Below, piece after piece: positions 1-15,878 of a stretch of 64,000 nt of DNA. The notes beneath the pieces were generated by a model. The model was not told where the DNA came from. It saw only the letters and a list, made by a program, of their open reading frames with translations, and did not search any database. How positions within the stretch are numbered: the stretch's first letter is position 1; each line of letters starts with the position of its first letter. The translations under genes were made by a program, and so were the position numbers. The stretch is taken from NCBI GenBank assembly GCA_027574665.1, contig CM050652.1, positions 42,808,307 through 42,872,306 on the forward strand, given 5' to 3'. Source of the stretch: Rhynochetos jubatus. Its lineage: Eukaryota > Chordata > Aves > Eurypygiformes > Rhynochetidae.

Positions 1-3000
1 GAACCAAAAAAGGTAATCTTCTCACTAATTTCAATATTAATTTCCATGAAGATCATAAAGTACAAAACTAGGAAGGAAAATTTGCATCCCACTTCCCCTG
101 CAAATGAGACGCATTCTTCTCAAGTTAGTGTGTAAAAAGGAAGCTGGTAGCAGAACCTTGTTGGAATTTGAAAATGTTCATATACTCACTGTAAAGCATC
201 ACACTGGACTTCAAAATGTTCATAGACACACACTATTGTAGCACTGAGGTTTCATATAGAATGTACCACTTGCAGCTTGTCTAATTGCTACCTGCAAATT
301 ATAACCTTCAGCAACAAAACTATTTGGAGAGATCATGGGTTGTGTGGAAACAGATGAAAAACAGCATCATTTTAAAAGCACCTGAGGGGTAAGCAAATGT
401 AGCTGTGTTTTGCAGTAATTTTAACTGAAAACGAGAGGGTTTTTTTCAGAAAATTGTTAACAATATCTACTATTCATCTTAGCTACAACAGACACAATGA
501 ATAGGGCAACATTGACCAGGTGTGAACAAAAAAGGCTTCCAGTTTAAGCATTAAAGACAAAAAGTAATAATTTTGGGTAGACTGTGTGATAACTGCTGAT
601 AAAAAGCAAATATTATAAGGATGACTACATAATTTAATTACTGTAGTCAGTTAAATTGCCCCAGTCTGCATGAAATCTAACTGCAATCCAGAGTGCTGCT
701 GTGTTTAAAGGTCCCTTCTACTGTCACTAATCAGCCACAGCAAAATGAAATGTATAGTCAAATAACTTTTTTACCCAGTAAAACATATACTTAAGGAATA
801 TTCAATCTATTCCAAGTACAGTGTAGGCCTATTCTGTATCTTCCCCATATCTAGAAGCCCACTGTCTGATTCATAGAGCTTCTGCTGTTTGTAAGGAGTA
901 AGACACCTGAATTTAGCTGTCTATGCATTAGGTGTCTTACATATGTACTTGTTGTGAGTCAGTTGCCTAACACAGGTGTCACCACAGTGACAAGGGGTAT
1001 TCCTTCCCCACCTCCATCTCCAAACACATCCAGCACTCCTGTTGGATCTGGCAGCCCTGGCTGATTAACCACCAGGTCAGCTGCCAGACTTTACTGGAGC
1101 TCCACAGACTACAAGCGAATTTTAGATACTGGCCTCACACATAGACAGCCAAATTCAAGAACCCTAATTCTGAGTTGGATCCTGTGCTCTGTAAGATACA
1201 GTACAATGTTTATTAAAACATGTTTACATACAATAAGGAGCTGATGTATCCTGCAAGTATCCACAATTTATAACCAAGATTTAATATTCAGCAGAATAGT
1301 TAATGTAACTAGGATGATTAATTCTACCCCTATGACACTGCTGTTAAACCTGTAGTAAACAAAGATTCCCTTAATAGTCTGATGTGTATTTTATATTGTA
1401 ATTTATAGAGACAACTGACCTTTAAAAATATTACAAATTGCAGCATATTAAAAATATTACATAAATTAAAAATAATTTCTGTGTAGCATTTATATGAAAA
1501 GGAGATAAACTATTCACTTTTTTGTAGAAACTATTGCCTTCGAAGAATCAAACCAGAAATGAACCACTTGGCAGACATTCCGGTTTCTGAAAAGTTCAAC
1601 TGAACCAGAGACAGTGACATGCCAGATCAATAGTCCCTACTGGGACTGCAGACCAAAGCCCTTCTCTCTTACCTCTGTGCAATTACATGCAAATATTAGC
1701 TACACAAGCCAAGCTCCCCCAACGGGTCCAGCTGTCCATCTCAATTGCCCCTGCAGTTTAAAGGCAATGTGTGTTACTGCTCTCTATCAAATAGGCAGTG
1801 CTTTGTAAGACGGTGTTGGCAACTACAGCCAAATTCAGCTTTGCCAGCGTTACAGATGTTTTCACTCCCTTTGGTGTGTATGTAACATGCTACAAAGACT
1901 GTTAAGTGAGAGTTTATTTACCATCTAATGATGGAAAGCTACAGCCTCTCAATTGTCCTCTTTCACATAACGGTATGTCCAGTAAGTACTCATGGTTGTC
2001 TGCAGCTTCTCACTGTTGCTCCGTGTCAGAGCCACAGCCATAAGGTTTTGGAGAAAGGTGCTATCTTAAGATACACGTCTACTATTTCCTATCTGTGAAT
2101 CTGACACATATTATATACCTAATCATATACTCATTTAATCAGGGGACCAATTTACTGTCATCACTTAATGTTTAGATATAGTCCTGAAAATGTAGTACAC
2201 TCTTACAATCAGTGTGAGAAAATGGGTATGAAAGAAAATACGCATTCTCTTGGGAGAACAGACACTGAGTGACAGGAATACAGAAATTACTGAAAAATTT
2301 ATATTCAATTCCCCTGGAAACATGGCCCATTTATTGTCATATATAGTACAATAAATTTTTAAAGCCTTCTACTGCCTGTGTATTCACTGTGGAATCTAGT
2401 ATAAAAACAGGCTTATATATAGCAGATCTCTAATTAATTTTGTCTTATTTAAATAACTGTGGACATTATCTGAGCTCTTGTTCAAATGCATTGTCTGTTT
2501 GAAAATAATCCACTCATTCTCTTCAACATCTCTTCCCATCTAGCTCTTTTTTCATTATTATTTAATTGAATTTCCATTTTTCAACTTTAACAGTTCCTTA
2601 CAGGAAACTGGAATAGCAGTATTCAGACTGTGTTAATGGTTATGTTATGCTTGGTTGATTAAATAGCCTTTTACAAGTTTTTACTATCATGTAGATACAA
2701 AGTTTGCTCAACATTTCTAAGGATTTGGGTCAAGAAAGGCTATGAAAACCCTATTTTGATTTAATTTCATTGTGTATGTATTCACGGTAAGTGAAAAAAA
2801 GTTTCACTAATTTTTTAAAACTCCAGATAACAAGGCACTGCTCTCAAGACCTGGACCCATGCCTGATGAAGTAAATTTGGATTTAATTTGATTAGGAACG
2901 GGAGGGATTATAGGAGTGTAGTGCATCTCAGTTTGCTTGACTGACCAAAAGGACTGCTTTCTTCTTAATAAACACTGCAAATAACAGATTACACAACATA

Positions 3001-4136
3001 GTGTAACTAAATAATTTAAACCAAAGTATTCTGGACATTATGAAATGGAAGAATAAAAGAGGGATTTTATTTATGTACAGATAAAGTACAGTTACTTCAG
3101 AGAAGAAATTGATGATTCAAAATATCTAGTTCATAGATTATAAAAAGGAAATACTAATATCTTAATTGCAGAAACAAGTTTTAGGAATTTCCTTTAAGAA
3201 AGTAACTTTTCTAGCTTAATATTGGAAAAAGATTACTTTAGGAGTCTCTATTTTACATTATCACACATTATTCTGAATTACTGGTATTCCCTTTTCCCAG
3301 AATTACTTAGTAGCATTTTCAGGTTGGTTTTGGCTGTTTTCTGTTTGTGTCTTAAACCTGAGTAAAATGATACAAGAAAATGGATATAACCCAAAATAAC
3401 TTAATCCAACTCTATTAGTTGTCTGACTTATTTTTAGCATTATCCACATCAGGTGGAGATTCAGAGCATGATGGGAATGGTAAAGTCACCAGTATTTCTG
3501 TTTTCTGGCCTCAGAACTGTGTCTCTGGGGTGAAAAATTTCTTTCTATACATGTGTACAGTTGCATGCACAATACAGTTTTGTGGTGCTGTTCCACGTTT
3601 CAAACAAAAGAGAACAGTTTTCAAATTATTGTACAGGAAAAAATCTCATGTCCAAGTTCACAATAGTTACATGGCACCACAGTTCACCATGATAAACTGT
3701 AATTAAAAGAGAAGAGAAAACCTAAATTTCAAGGTTACCCATAATCCATCCTCCATCAATGTTAACATTTATACGATGTGTATATGTGTGGTTTACTTAA
3801 TTTTACAGTAAAATCAAAAGTCAGCTTATTATATTGTTTATTGTATCTGACATATTCATTGGGTCACTTCTTTTTCATGTACAATAAGAAATTTGGGAAT
3901 CTGTCACTAGCTCTTGGATTCTGGCTTCCTCACAAGGGAATAGAAAAAGGGAATAAATCAGTAAATAGAAGGCTGTATCAATCTTACAACCACCTTAAAC
4001 AATGCTCACTGAGCAGCTTACTCAGTGTAATTTATCTTTTTCTTTCTCCTGACAGCTTTAAGAAAAGTGACAGGGAACACATGGGACAGTGTTAGCAAAA
4101 TTGAACCTCAAAAGGGGAGAAAGTGTTTTATGTTAC
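1..4136 (-). other. PPFIA2 intron (partial), no gene or recognisable transposon
   Basis: This is AT-rich unique DNA after the donor of the 4137-4211 exon. I looked for the next liprin exon on the minus strand and saw none. A somewhat GC-richer patch lies around 950-1130. A short perfect inverted repeat at 898-940 is listed separately. The open frames here are under 110 codons, lack splice or compositional support and resemble chance. Confidence 0.8.
898..940. repeat. Perfect 11-bp inverted repeat with 21-nt loop
   Basis: GTAAGACACCT at 898-908 is the exact reverse complement of AGGTGTCTTAC at 930-940. One G:T and one further A:T pair extend the stem inwards. The related word AGGTGTC recurs just downstream (about 973-980). 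It may be the core of an old palindromic transposon remnant or just a chance hairpin; no family was recognised. Confidence 0.6.
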
Positions 4137-4211
4137 CTCCTGGTTAGCAGCAGCTAGTTCTTCTTCCAGTGCAGAGACTCTTTCTAAAGAAACCCTCAGT
4201 CGTTCCCTTAC
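4137..4211 (-). CDS. PPFIA2: PPFIA2 coiled-coil exon (25 codons, VRERLRVSLERVSALEEEL...)
   Basis: This is a 75-nt exon read from 4211 down to 4137. The acceptor has a good pyrimidine tract (GATTTTTCTTCTAG) and the donor is GTAACA after a final GAG codon; the phase is 0-0. It encodes VRERLRVSLERVSALEEEL followed by AAANQE. Hydrophobic residues (L, V, L, V, L, L) fall at heptad spacing, so the segment continues the coiled coil from ALDEK in the preceding exon. This exon best separates the paralogues: SLERVSALEEELAAANQE is the alpha-2 form. It has exactly 25 codons and no indel. The next exon (expected to begin IVALREQN) is not within 1-4136. Confidence 0.96.
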
Positions 4212-6540
4212 CTAGAAGAAAAATCAAAATATGTGCAGTAACGTAATTTCTATCAATCTTGAAAGATTATATAATCTGCCATATGCACTATTGTATGTCC
4301 TGCCAGTCCAGTTGCAGGCATGTGTGTTGCATCCTTTCATGAGACATACTGTGAAGTAAACATTTAAACCTAACTATAGGCAGACTTAACCCATGAAAAT
4401 AGGTGTCAAACTTTAAATGTGATACTGCTGTTCCACAGTTTGCCTATGATTTTATGGAATACACATGAACTATTCTAAAGACCACATTAGGCATAAAAAG
4501 AAAACGTTTTTCACAAACATCTTTTACAAATAAGGAAAACCACATTTGCAGGCATTTAAATTCCACTCCATGGAAGAGAATTAATTTGTTCATATTAATT
4601 GAATGCAACAAATTCATTGAAAAAATAACTTGCAGCATTGCCTTCAGGCACACATACTAAAGATTTTTTTTCTATATCAACATGCAGTTTGTTTGGGTTT
4701 CACAAAAAGTCATAAACAAGATACACCCTCATAAGCAGAAAAGACTGCTGTGTTTGTACCAGTTTTGTAGGTGACCTATTCTGTTCCAAGGATGTCTATG
4801 AGCCAACCAATTAATTACTAAATATAAATTATCACTAAATAATAGTCATTTAATACCTCTGAAGACATATTTACTGTTGTTTGAGTGCTCTGACTCAGTG
4901 TAGCTATAGACAACCTAAGCTAGCAATGTAGTCACCAGTCTCCTGGTTAAAGGCAGATGAGACAAAGTGATCTTCAGTGCTGTGTGTAGGCGACTCTCTC
5001 TTCTGACTGGGAAGGGAGCCCATGCCAACTCCTCTCCTGATCTACACAACTTCGTTGGGCACCTTACATTAGCTGACTTCACAACCTGGCTAAGCAGTCA
5101 ACACTCAGGACATGTTTCTATCCCCATTCCAGCTACACTGCAGTAATACTGTTCCAGCTGGTGATCTAAGGATGTTTTAAGGCCATTAACAATGTTTGTA
5201 GGGAAAATTAGGATATTCTATTAGACAAACAGAGGTAGCTGGAAAACACAGCAAACGAAATATCAATCTTTCATGTATGTATAAATGTTTTAAAACCCTT
5301 GACAAATACAGGAGAAACGTGAAAAGGTTGTGTATGCCCTATGCTTTCATACTTTTTCCAATGATACATCTTAATCTAATAAATATTACCGCTCCTTACC
5401 GGCTTTATTTTCCATTGCTTCTGATGGAAGTGAAATGTTGGAAATAGACTCACTACATACCAAGAATAGCTTAGACTTTACTAGATGAAAATTACTTAGC
5501 AAAACTGTAATATAGCATGTTCACTAAACTTGAAAGCTAACTAAACCTAAAGATCAAATATGTATTCAGGAATTGAACAGTAAAAAAAACTATTCAGCCT
5601 TTCTAACAAATGCAAATATAGTTGCTTAAGTAGTGCTTTGAGTTTTTTGGTCCTCTTTACATACTTGTTTCTTTTAATAAAGCTGAAAAATTGAAAATGT
5701 ATTTTACATATTCACATTAATTATTTGAAAGTTCTTGAGTAACTAGTTTTACGACACACTAAACATTGCTGGCCTTAACGAAACAAAACACAAGTGGGAA
5801 GCGCTCAAAAGAGCAAAAGAAAAGTGAGTTGAAGAATGTTAAAGAAATATTCAAACGTTCTCAAGATTAGAAAGAATCCTCAATTATTATCCCCTTAAAT
5901 GGACATTTCCTATAGGGTGTGACTATGTAATCAATAGCTGAGCTGCAGTAACTGAACTGCCTGTTCCTCACCTGATGCAAAATGAAGTTTAAGCCATCTG
6001 GGAGTGGCAGTGATAATTACTATAAATTTTCATGATTGTTTCAGCTATATTCATACACCAGAATGCAGTGAAAACATGCAGTAGAACCCAAAATGCTTTT
6101 GCTAGTTATTAAATTTCAGTACTATCTTTCATCAAAGATGTACATAAAAATCTTTAATCATAAAACTTGCTTTCCAAAATGAGCTACATAATACCTGGAA
6201 AACATACTCATAAAACTTCAGATTCATGGTAGTACATAAGTTATCACATTTTATATTAATTTCTTAGTATTCAATTTAATACACTTGGAATATCTAAAAT
6301 TAACTTGAAATATTATACTTATTAATTATAATTTATTCATTATTTCCATCTAATTCTATTTTTCATAAAAATATTTCGTATCAAATATATAATGCATCTA
6401 TTATTCTGGCCGTAGTTGAAAAACTTTAGTTGTTTAAATAGCTGAAAAAATATTTCTTACTTCATTTGCCTTTTTTTGTTTTTTTCCTATTTTTTAATTC
6501 ATATATTGCTTGAAAACTAGTACTATTTCTCTAGTGCGTC
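4212..6540 (-). other. PPFIA2 intron sequence, nothing recognised
   Basis: This is the proximal part of the 11.5-kb intron, between the acceptor of the 25-codon exon and the CR1 copy that begins near 6541. It is AT-rich, with a moderately GC-richer stretch near 4970-5170 that has no coding signature. No transposon, RNA gene or additional exon was seen. Confidence 0.7.
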
Positions 6541-7726
6541 TGCCAGCTTCCACGGGCTGCTTAAAGACCTTGGTGGATAGAGGACAGCCAACTGACATCA
6601 TCTACCTGGACTTGTGCAAAGCCTTTGATACCGTACGCACACGACATCCTTGTCTCTAAACTGGAGAGGCATGGATTTGACAGATGGACCACTCGATGGA
6701 TAAGGAACTGGCTGGCTGCTCACACTCAGAGAGTTGTGGTCAACAACTCAATGTCTGAGTGAAGACCAGTGATGAGCGGCGTTCCACAGGGGTCAGTGCT
6801 GGGACCGGTCCTGTTTAACATCTTCATCAGCAACATGGACAATGGCATCGAGTGCACCCTCAGCAAGTTTGCTGATGACAGCAAAGGAAGGAAGGGATGC
6901 CATCCAGAGGAACCTGGACAGGCTGGAGAGGTGGGCCTCTGCCAACCTTATGGAGTTCAACAAGGCCAAGTGCAAGGTCGTGCACCTGGGTCGGGGCAAG
7001 CACAAGTACAGGCTGGGTGGAGAATGAATAGAGAGCAGCCCTGAGGAGAAGGACCTGGGGGTACTGGTGGATGAGAAGCTGAACATGAGTCGACAGTGTG
7101 CACTGGCAGCCCAGAAAGCCAACCCTATCCTGGGCTGTATCAGGAACAGTGTGGCCAGCAGGTTGAGGGAGGGGATTCTGCCCCTCTACTCTGCTCCTGT
7201 GAGACCCACCTGGAGTGCTGTGTCCAGCTGTGGAGCCCCCAACATCAGAAGGATATCAACCAGTTGGAGCGAGTCCAGAGGAGGACACAAAGATGATCAG
7301 AGGGCTGGAGAACCTCTCCTATGGGGACAGGCTGAGAGAATTGGGCTTGTTCAGCCTGGAAAAAGGAAGGCTCCGGGGAGACCTTATCGCAGCCTTCCAG
7401 CACCTGAAGGGGGCCTACAAGGAAGCTGGGGGGGGACATTTTACAAGGGCCTGTAGCAACAGGACAAGGGATAATGGGTTTAAATTGAAAGCAGAGAGAT
7501 TTAGATTAGATATCAGGAAGAAATTCTTCATTAAGAGGGTGGTGAGGCACTGGCACAGGTCGCCCAGAGAAGCTGCAGATGCCCCATCCCTGGTTGTCTT
7601 CAAGGACAGGCTGGATGAGGCTTTGAGCAACCTGGTCTAGTGGAGGGTGTCCCTCCCATGGCAGGGGGGTTGGAACTAGATGGTCTTTAAGGTTCCTTCC
7701 AACCCAAACCATTCTCTGATTCTATG
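6541..7726 (+). mobile_element. CR1 LINE, 5'-truncated, RT domain to 3' end (antisense to PPFIA2)
   Basis: This element begins inside the reverse transcriptase domain ([13 protein letters not shown], about 6595-6635). It continues through the RT motif [17 protein letters not shown] near 6776-6825 and the catalytic FADD at 6868-6879, then the CR1 C-terminal region ([34 protein letters not shown]). It ends with the non-coding 3' tail, GGTTCCTTCCAACCCAAACC and ATTCTCTGATTCTATG, at 7726. The frame is broken several times: the RT core, the palm-distal part and the C-terminus lie in three different frames, a short deletion follows FADD, and a one-base shift lies near 7290. It is therefore a dead copy. 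An open stretch of 141 codons (7215-7640) is only the ORF2 C-terminus preceded by out-of-frame sequence. The 5' truncation at about 6541 is typical of LINE insertion. Confidence 0.93.
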
Positions 7727-10700
7727 GCCTGTTTCCCTATCCAGATGGATGAAAAGCCCAAGGCAGTGTGAGTCTGCTACCTGTTACTCACATCTTTCCT
7801 CTCTCCTACCATACTCTCTGCCCTCCCAGAGGTTCCCCCAACTTTTCTGCGGATCCCAAAACTCTTTGCATCCTACTCCTCTTCCCACCACCACTTCTTT
7901 CTTTCACTAATTGTCCACTGTTAAAGTCTATGTCCTACCAGTGAGGGTTGTAATCCTGTCTTCAAGAGGCCTGATTTCAATCTCTCTATACACAGTGGGA
8001 GCTGGCAGACAACAATTGCTTAACGGAAATCTCAGGCTGGATGTAAAAAAATACACGGGAAGATGACAGTCGACTGTCTGGCTTCAGAGCTGGTAACTTT
8101 AAATTTTCATAAGTTCCCTGAAACCTCCATGTATTCATGATCAAGTGTTTTACAAATGAGAATACATATTTTAAAAATATGTTATAAAATGTCTAACACT
8201 GGTATTCACTTCGAATTATGTTAAAATATGAAAACCAACTAGGCCACATTACTGAGGGGGTCACAGCTCCACAAGGAGCTGGAATCAGAAAAATTATCCC
8301 TACCCTTTATACACTGTGGCACTGTAGAACTGAATCCTAGTGGGTATTATATGGACATTTCAAAGCCTGAAAGTAATACTGCCTGGAAATAAGAGACATT
8401 TGCTTCAAAGAAAATTTACGAGACATTTTTACATGGCACTGAAAAACAGGCAGAGAATTAATGTCTTTGTTCTGCATATCAAGCTATTATATTATAATCA
8501 ATTTTTTATCATTCTTGGCCTACTGACAGTAACAACATGGAGCAGCAACAGTGTGACACAGAATGAAAGTTGGAAATTGATTCCTTTTCCTTGCCTTCTC
8601 TCCATTGCATGTACACAGGTACGCACTGTCTCTTTTATACTGACCTAACCAAAATTGTGGTCTGATGGCACTTATTTGTTCTCTGAATAAAAACGTTGAT
8701 GAAGGAACTGAAAGCAGCTCTGTCTTGACACAGATTTTTTTTTCCTTTCATCTGACCAGTGAACAACTAACTCAGATTCACGTTTGCCATGGTGACATTG
8801 GAAATGTTGCAACTAATTCTTCATGTTCAACCACTTATACAGCATCTGTTAAAGTTGAGCGAAATCTTTGAGTCTATCAGTGCAGGGAAAAAGTGCTACA
8901 TCAGCGCTCTGATGTGAAGGAGAAATCCGCTCTGGTTTACAGCTCAGAAACTGTAGTTTTATTTCTGAATTTAAATTTCTTTCTCAGTCTTCAAGTGACT
9001 TCAAAATAAACTTAAGAACACAAAAATTGAATTTCAGGTTTGGTCATTCGCATTCCAGAAAAGAATACTGTCTACAAATGCTACACTAATGTGTGTGGTA
9101 AACATACATTTAAAAAAAATATTTTAATCTTAGCAATATTTACTAGGTAGCAATTGTATTAATGTTTTCCTGAACTTTACAAGTTCGTATTGAACAACCT
9201 TTGAATCTAAATATGAAACAGCCAAAGCCTCTCATAAGCCATATACACATGTATTGCAAAGAATTTTATTTCTAGTTCCCTCTTCAAATTTATGTTACAG
9301 CAAGCAAACCAGACGGAACCACATTAATTTCTGAGATGTGCAGCAAAACCTGTTGTCCCTGGTCACTACCCTGTTAGAGACAAAGGAGCAGGAACAAATG
9401 CAAAGTATTCCTATCTGATTTTTTTTCATATTATGAATGCAGATTAATAATTAAAATATTACATTTTTTTCTCCTTTCTGAAAGTCAAAGACAGCAAATG
9501 AGTAAATATAATTAATAGAAGTAAGCATTACCTTAGTGAGACTCTTCTATCACTTCAGAAATAACTTACTCCTTAAATTTCATGCGATACTTCATTGTAT
9601 TTCTATTTTCCTGGGCATTGGATAAAGCTTTACTAAATAAGGTTTCGCAAAGTAAGACTACAAAGACATCACCTGATCTAACAGAACATGCCACTATATG
9701 CATTTTTAAAGGACAGATTCCTATTGCATGGCCACAGACACAGCAGAAAAGGGTTTCTTTCTCCATGTTAGAGGGTGTATCCAACACATGCCCAGGTGAC
9801 TGGGTATTTCTGTGGCTTTTAAATGCAACCCCACTATCTTGAAATGTAACATAGTCAATGTCATGTTAGCACTGCTGTTGGTGCAAAATATCTCCGTTAC
9901 CTAGCAACTGCTTCCCACTTTTTTCCTTGCTGTCAAATTCTTTCTTCTTTCTCTCCAGATCTGCAGCCCACAAAGAGCTCTTAAAATTGAATTACTTTTT
10001 TTTCCATGAACTGTCTATTGAATAAAACCCTCCTAGCTACCCTCTAATGAATAAAAAGATAGTGATAATATTGACATGAATAGCTTGGTTTTATTTGCCA
10101 GAATATTAGGTATGCTTTTCTGCTGTGAATTAGTCTTAAGAGAACCAGTGTTTTTGGACTCTTAGCTAGGACAATAACACACCTTTCCACTGTGAAGATC
10201 AACTGGACACTCTTCTTTAAAAATTGACAAAACAAAAAAGGAAGAAGTTGCTTCAAGCAGTTTTTTCTTTCCAAATGAACATTTTAAATGTTGAACCCAA
10301 AGTTTAAGCAAAATAAGAAAAATGTCTGCAGGAAAATAAACATGTTCAGACAGATGTTAGAAGAAAATTGAAGATACAGAATGGTATAAATAAAATAACA
10401 ATTTTTCTAGTTTTTTTCTTCCTGAATTGCATATGAGGAATACGTATTTCCTGAACTACTTTATTCTCAATGTCTATTCTAAGCATGAATTTAATCTAAA
10501 CTCCTATTTTCTATTCTTTATTCAAGTCTAATGATGTTTAGTAAACCTTGTTTACATTTGATGTATTATAAATTTTTCTGTGTATATTCATATATAATAT
10601 TCCCAAATATTTCATAGTGCTGTCTTACATTATTTCTACAACTTTTCATTTCATGAAATAAAACAAAGATATCAACTAATTAGCAGCAGTAAGAGAAGTC

Positions 10701-12439
10701 TTTGAGACCTGAAGCATTAAGAAGATCCATGGTGATTAACTGAAGAGAATTTTTCATAAGACTATCTTCCCTATGAATACAACTGCAAATTTCAGGTAAC
10801 TTATGCAAATTAGAAATGTCAAGTCAGAATTTCACATCCATACGAGCCATAATCAGTCCTAAGCTCTAGCATTTAAAACTTTTATTTTTTTTAACAATGA
10901 TGATCATTGTTTGTGGACATAACCTAACCTTACACTTAAAAAAACCAATCACTGAATTTAACTTTGAACATGGAGAAAATCTGCAATTGGTAGCAGAACT
11001 GCTCATGCCCTGAGTTTTCAGTTTTCTAAAGATTTTAGAAAAATTATATGTTAAGATGTTTGAAAATATGTGTAGCTTCTATCACATTAAATCTCTAAAT
11101 AATAATAATACCGTTGGTACAGTGTCAATTTCATTTGCTGTGACACAACTCACTCACCCAAGGAGACATAATGAGATTTCTTTGAGATACATACAAGATA
11201 GTCAATATTTATAAATTAACTCTTTCATTATCTCCATGTGCTAAAGTAAAAATTCTCACAAAATGCACTACAACTATACATGAACAGACTATGAAGACTG
11301 TTGCTTGGCACAGCTAGGATGTCATATGGATAACAGGGGAAGAATAACAGCATTCTCTTACTACCTTCTACTCACTAGGAGGTACCTATAGGGTTCAGGC
11401 AAACAGGACTGGCTTGTTAGCATGGGAAGCTCATGACAAGCTTTCATTCTTCACAGGGAGTGAAGGGATGGTGTCAGACACTGAAATAACTGTAACAGTC
11501 ACGCTTTCTCTGAATGATGCAATCATGGCCATGAACTCTCCGTGGTGGTCTATCTTCTGGATAAAAGGTAAAGACAAAGCCCAGATTTCATGGAATATAT
11601 AGAGAGGCAATAGGCTTTTTGAAAAAAATTAAGGTAACATTCCTGGTTTTCCTTATACTTAAGCAGGTCTCCCTGGAAATATGAAGCCTGAATTGATATG
11701 TTTCATTTTCCATCTTCCAGTCCATTTTGTATTTTTCACTGCATTTTGTTATAATAATGAGGAAATTTTTGTAGTTCTTATACAGTGTACATAGCAATGC
11801 TTGCATGACCAGCCAAGTTTTGTATTAGGGCTTGTTACAACACCTCGAGATGTTTTAGTGTAAGAAGTGAAAATATGAAAGCAAATTTGCATTTAGGAAG
11901 AACGTAAAGACTTTCTTAGTATTCCTGTGAGTTTAAAATGAAAACGTTTTTATGAAACCATCTTGTTATGCTTTTTCAAGGGTGTAACAGATAATGATTT
12001 CAATGTCAACAATTTTTGTGAAGAAAAATGTTAAAGGAAAAGTTTCCATTATTCATTTGCAAAGGGTCATGATACATTTTCAATGCACGTTTGACAGTTT
12101 TCATTACTCTTTATCCGTTAACCTACTTTGGTTATGTGCATTCTCTGGTGGGGCAGTGTTTATTTCATGTGACATCATCACAACATATAATGTTCTTTTC
12201 CTCAGTATTTACTGCAAAGTTCTGGCCTCAAGCCTCCCTGAGCATAGCAGCAGGGTCTGTGGGAGAGAAGAATAACCCACAATACAGGAGGCCAAGATAT
12301 ACATAAGTTAAAGGGAGTAGATTGACTGCAACCAAAGGTGCTGAGAAACCTGATTAACTCTTCATAGTGAGGCCTTTTTCACCTTCAAAAAGTAATGGCA
12401 CTCAGGGTAGATTCCTGATGAGTAGAAAAGTCACAGATG
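7727..12439 (-). other. PPFIA2 intron sequence, mostly unrecognised
   Basis: This is unique AT-rich intronic DNA between two CR1 copies. The only motif I single out is the RFX-type X-box at 9896-9908. A perfect 7-bp hairpin with a 4-nt loop lies at 8898-8915 (ACATCAG/CTGATGT). Open frames are all short and unsupported. Confidence 0.65.
9896..9908. promoter_or_regulatory. RFX X-box-like palindrome GTTACCTAGCAAC
   Basis: The 13-mer GTTACCTAGCAAC fits the RFX-family X-box pattern: half sites GTTACC and AGCAAC, with a one-base spacer. RFX factors bind such imperfect palindromes in ciliary and neuronal genes. It lies in an intron of a synaptic gene, about 5.7 kb downstream of the acceptor exon at 15714-15878 in transcript direction. 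A single motif of this length can occur by chance; no cluster of other sites was established. Confidence 0.4.
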
Positions 12440-13453
12440 TCTTTACCATCATGAAAGGCAGGAATTATCCTGGGCAGATCCAGGGAAGTACAAGCTGTCC
12501 AGTGACAGGAAGGTTATGGAGAAAAACTTCCTGGAAGCCATTTCCAGGCACAGAAAGGACAAGATGGCAATTGGGAAGAGCCTGTATGACTCTGTCAAAG
12601 GTAAATGACATCTGGCTAACCTTATTGCCTTGTGTGCTGAGATGACTGACTCCATGGACGAGGGGAGAACATGGAATGCTTTTATTTTGTCTTTACCAAG
12701 ACTTTCTACAAGTTCTTCCATTTGCCCCAGAGAAAATGGTGAGACATGAATTGGCTAAGTGGGTTACACAGTGCATAGAAATTTGGCTGGACTGCAAGGC
12801 TCAGTTTTGTGATCAGTGGCACAAGGACCAAGAGGCATCCCGTTACTATGAATGGGATAGCCCCAGGCAACAAGACAGGCTTGGGGAAGAGAAATCAGTT
12901 TTGCAGAAAAGACCTAGGAGTGAATAAGCCCAAGCACACAGTTCAGTCAGCACGTTGAGGGAAGTGATTATTTCCCCTCCAAACTTTTGAGACTGCACCT
13001 GGTTTTTTTTCTCCCCAGTACAAGAAAGACTATGATGGACGTCAATGAAGACCCATCAAGCTGGGCATGGGCTACAGCAGATGACATACAAGAAGAGGCT
13101 GAGAAAGCTGGGTCTGGTCAAACTTAAAAGGGAAGCTGCATGGGAGACCTTACTGCTGTCTACAACTAGCTAAGCAGAAGACTTGGAGAAAACAAAGCCA
13201 GCTTCTTCTTGGAGATGCAAAGTGACAGAACAAGAGTGAACAAGCGCAAGGCTCAACAACAGAAGCTCCAGCCAGGTATTATGGAAAAGAAGTTACAAGA
13301 AGGGTGCTAAAACAGCAGAACAGGGTTTTTTTTCCGCTGTTGATATTCAGGAGTTAATTAAACAGAACCCTAAGCAACCTGAAACAGTTGGCCCTGCTTT
13401 GAGCAGGAAGTTGGGCCAGATGTCCTCTAGGAGGTCGAAGCTGTGTTATTCTA
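12440..13453 (+). mobile_element. Old, strongly decayed CR1 LINE (antisense to PPFIA2)
   Basis: The order of CR1 ORF2 landmarks is still readable. These are CTGGAAGCCATTTCCAGGCAC near 12531-12551 (start of the RT domain), GACTCCATGGACGAGGGGAG near 12649, TTTGTGATCAGTGGCACAAG near 12807, and a CCCCAGTACAAGAAAGACTATG-like stretch near 13014. GCTGAGAAAGCTGGGTCTGG follows near 13100, then the 3' end (CTTTGAGCAGGAAGTTGGGCCAGATGTCCTCTAGGAGGTC) at 13398-13437. Large internal losses exist and no frame remains. Divergence from the CR1-Y/CR1-H-like pattern I know is clearly much greater than in the other copies, so it is an early insertion. The 5' limit is uncertain by 100 bp or more. Confidence 0.8.

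Positions 13454-15878
<2,425 letters not shown>

Noticed and set aside
1-4136. Search for the following PPFIA2 exon (IVALREQN...)
   Set aside because: No matching minus-strand segment was seen; it should lie beyond the left edge.
8898-8915. Short hairpin ACATCAG-CGCT-CTGATGT
   Set aside because: A 7-bp stem with a 4-nt loop is expected several times by chance in 64 kb; no flanking T-run or conserved context.
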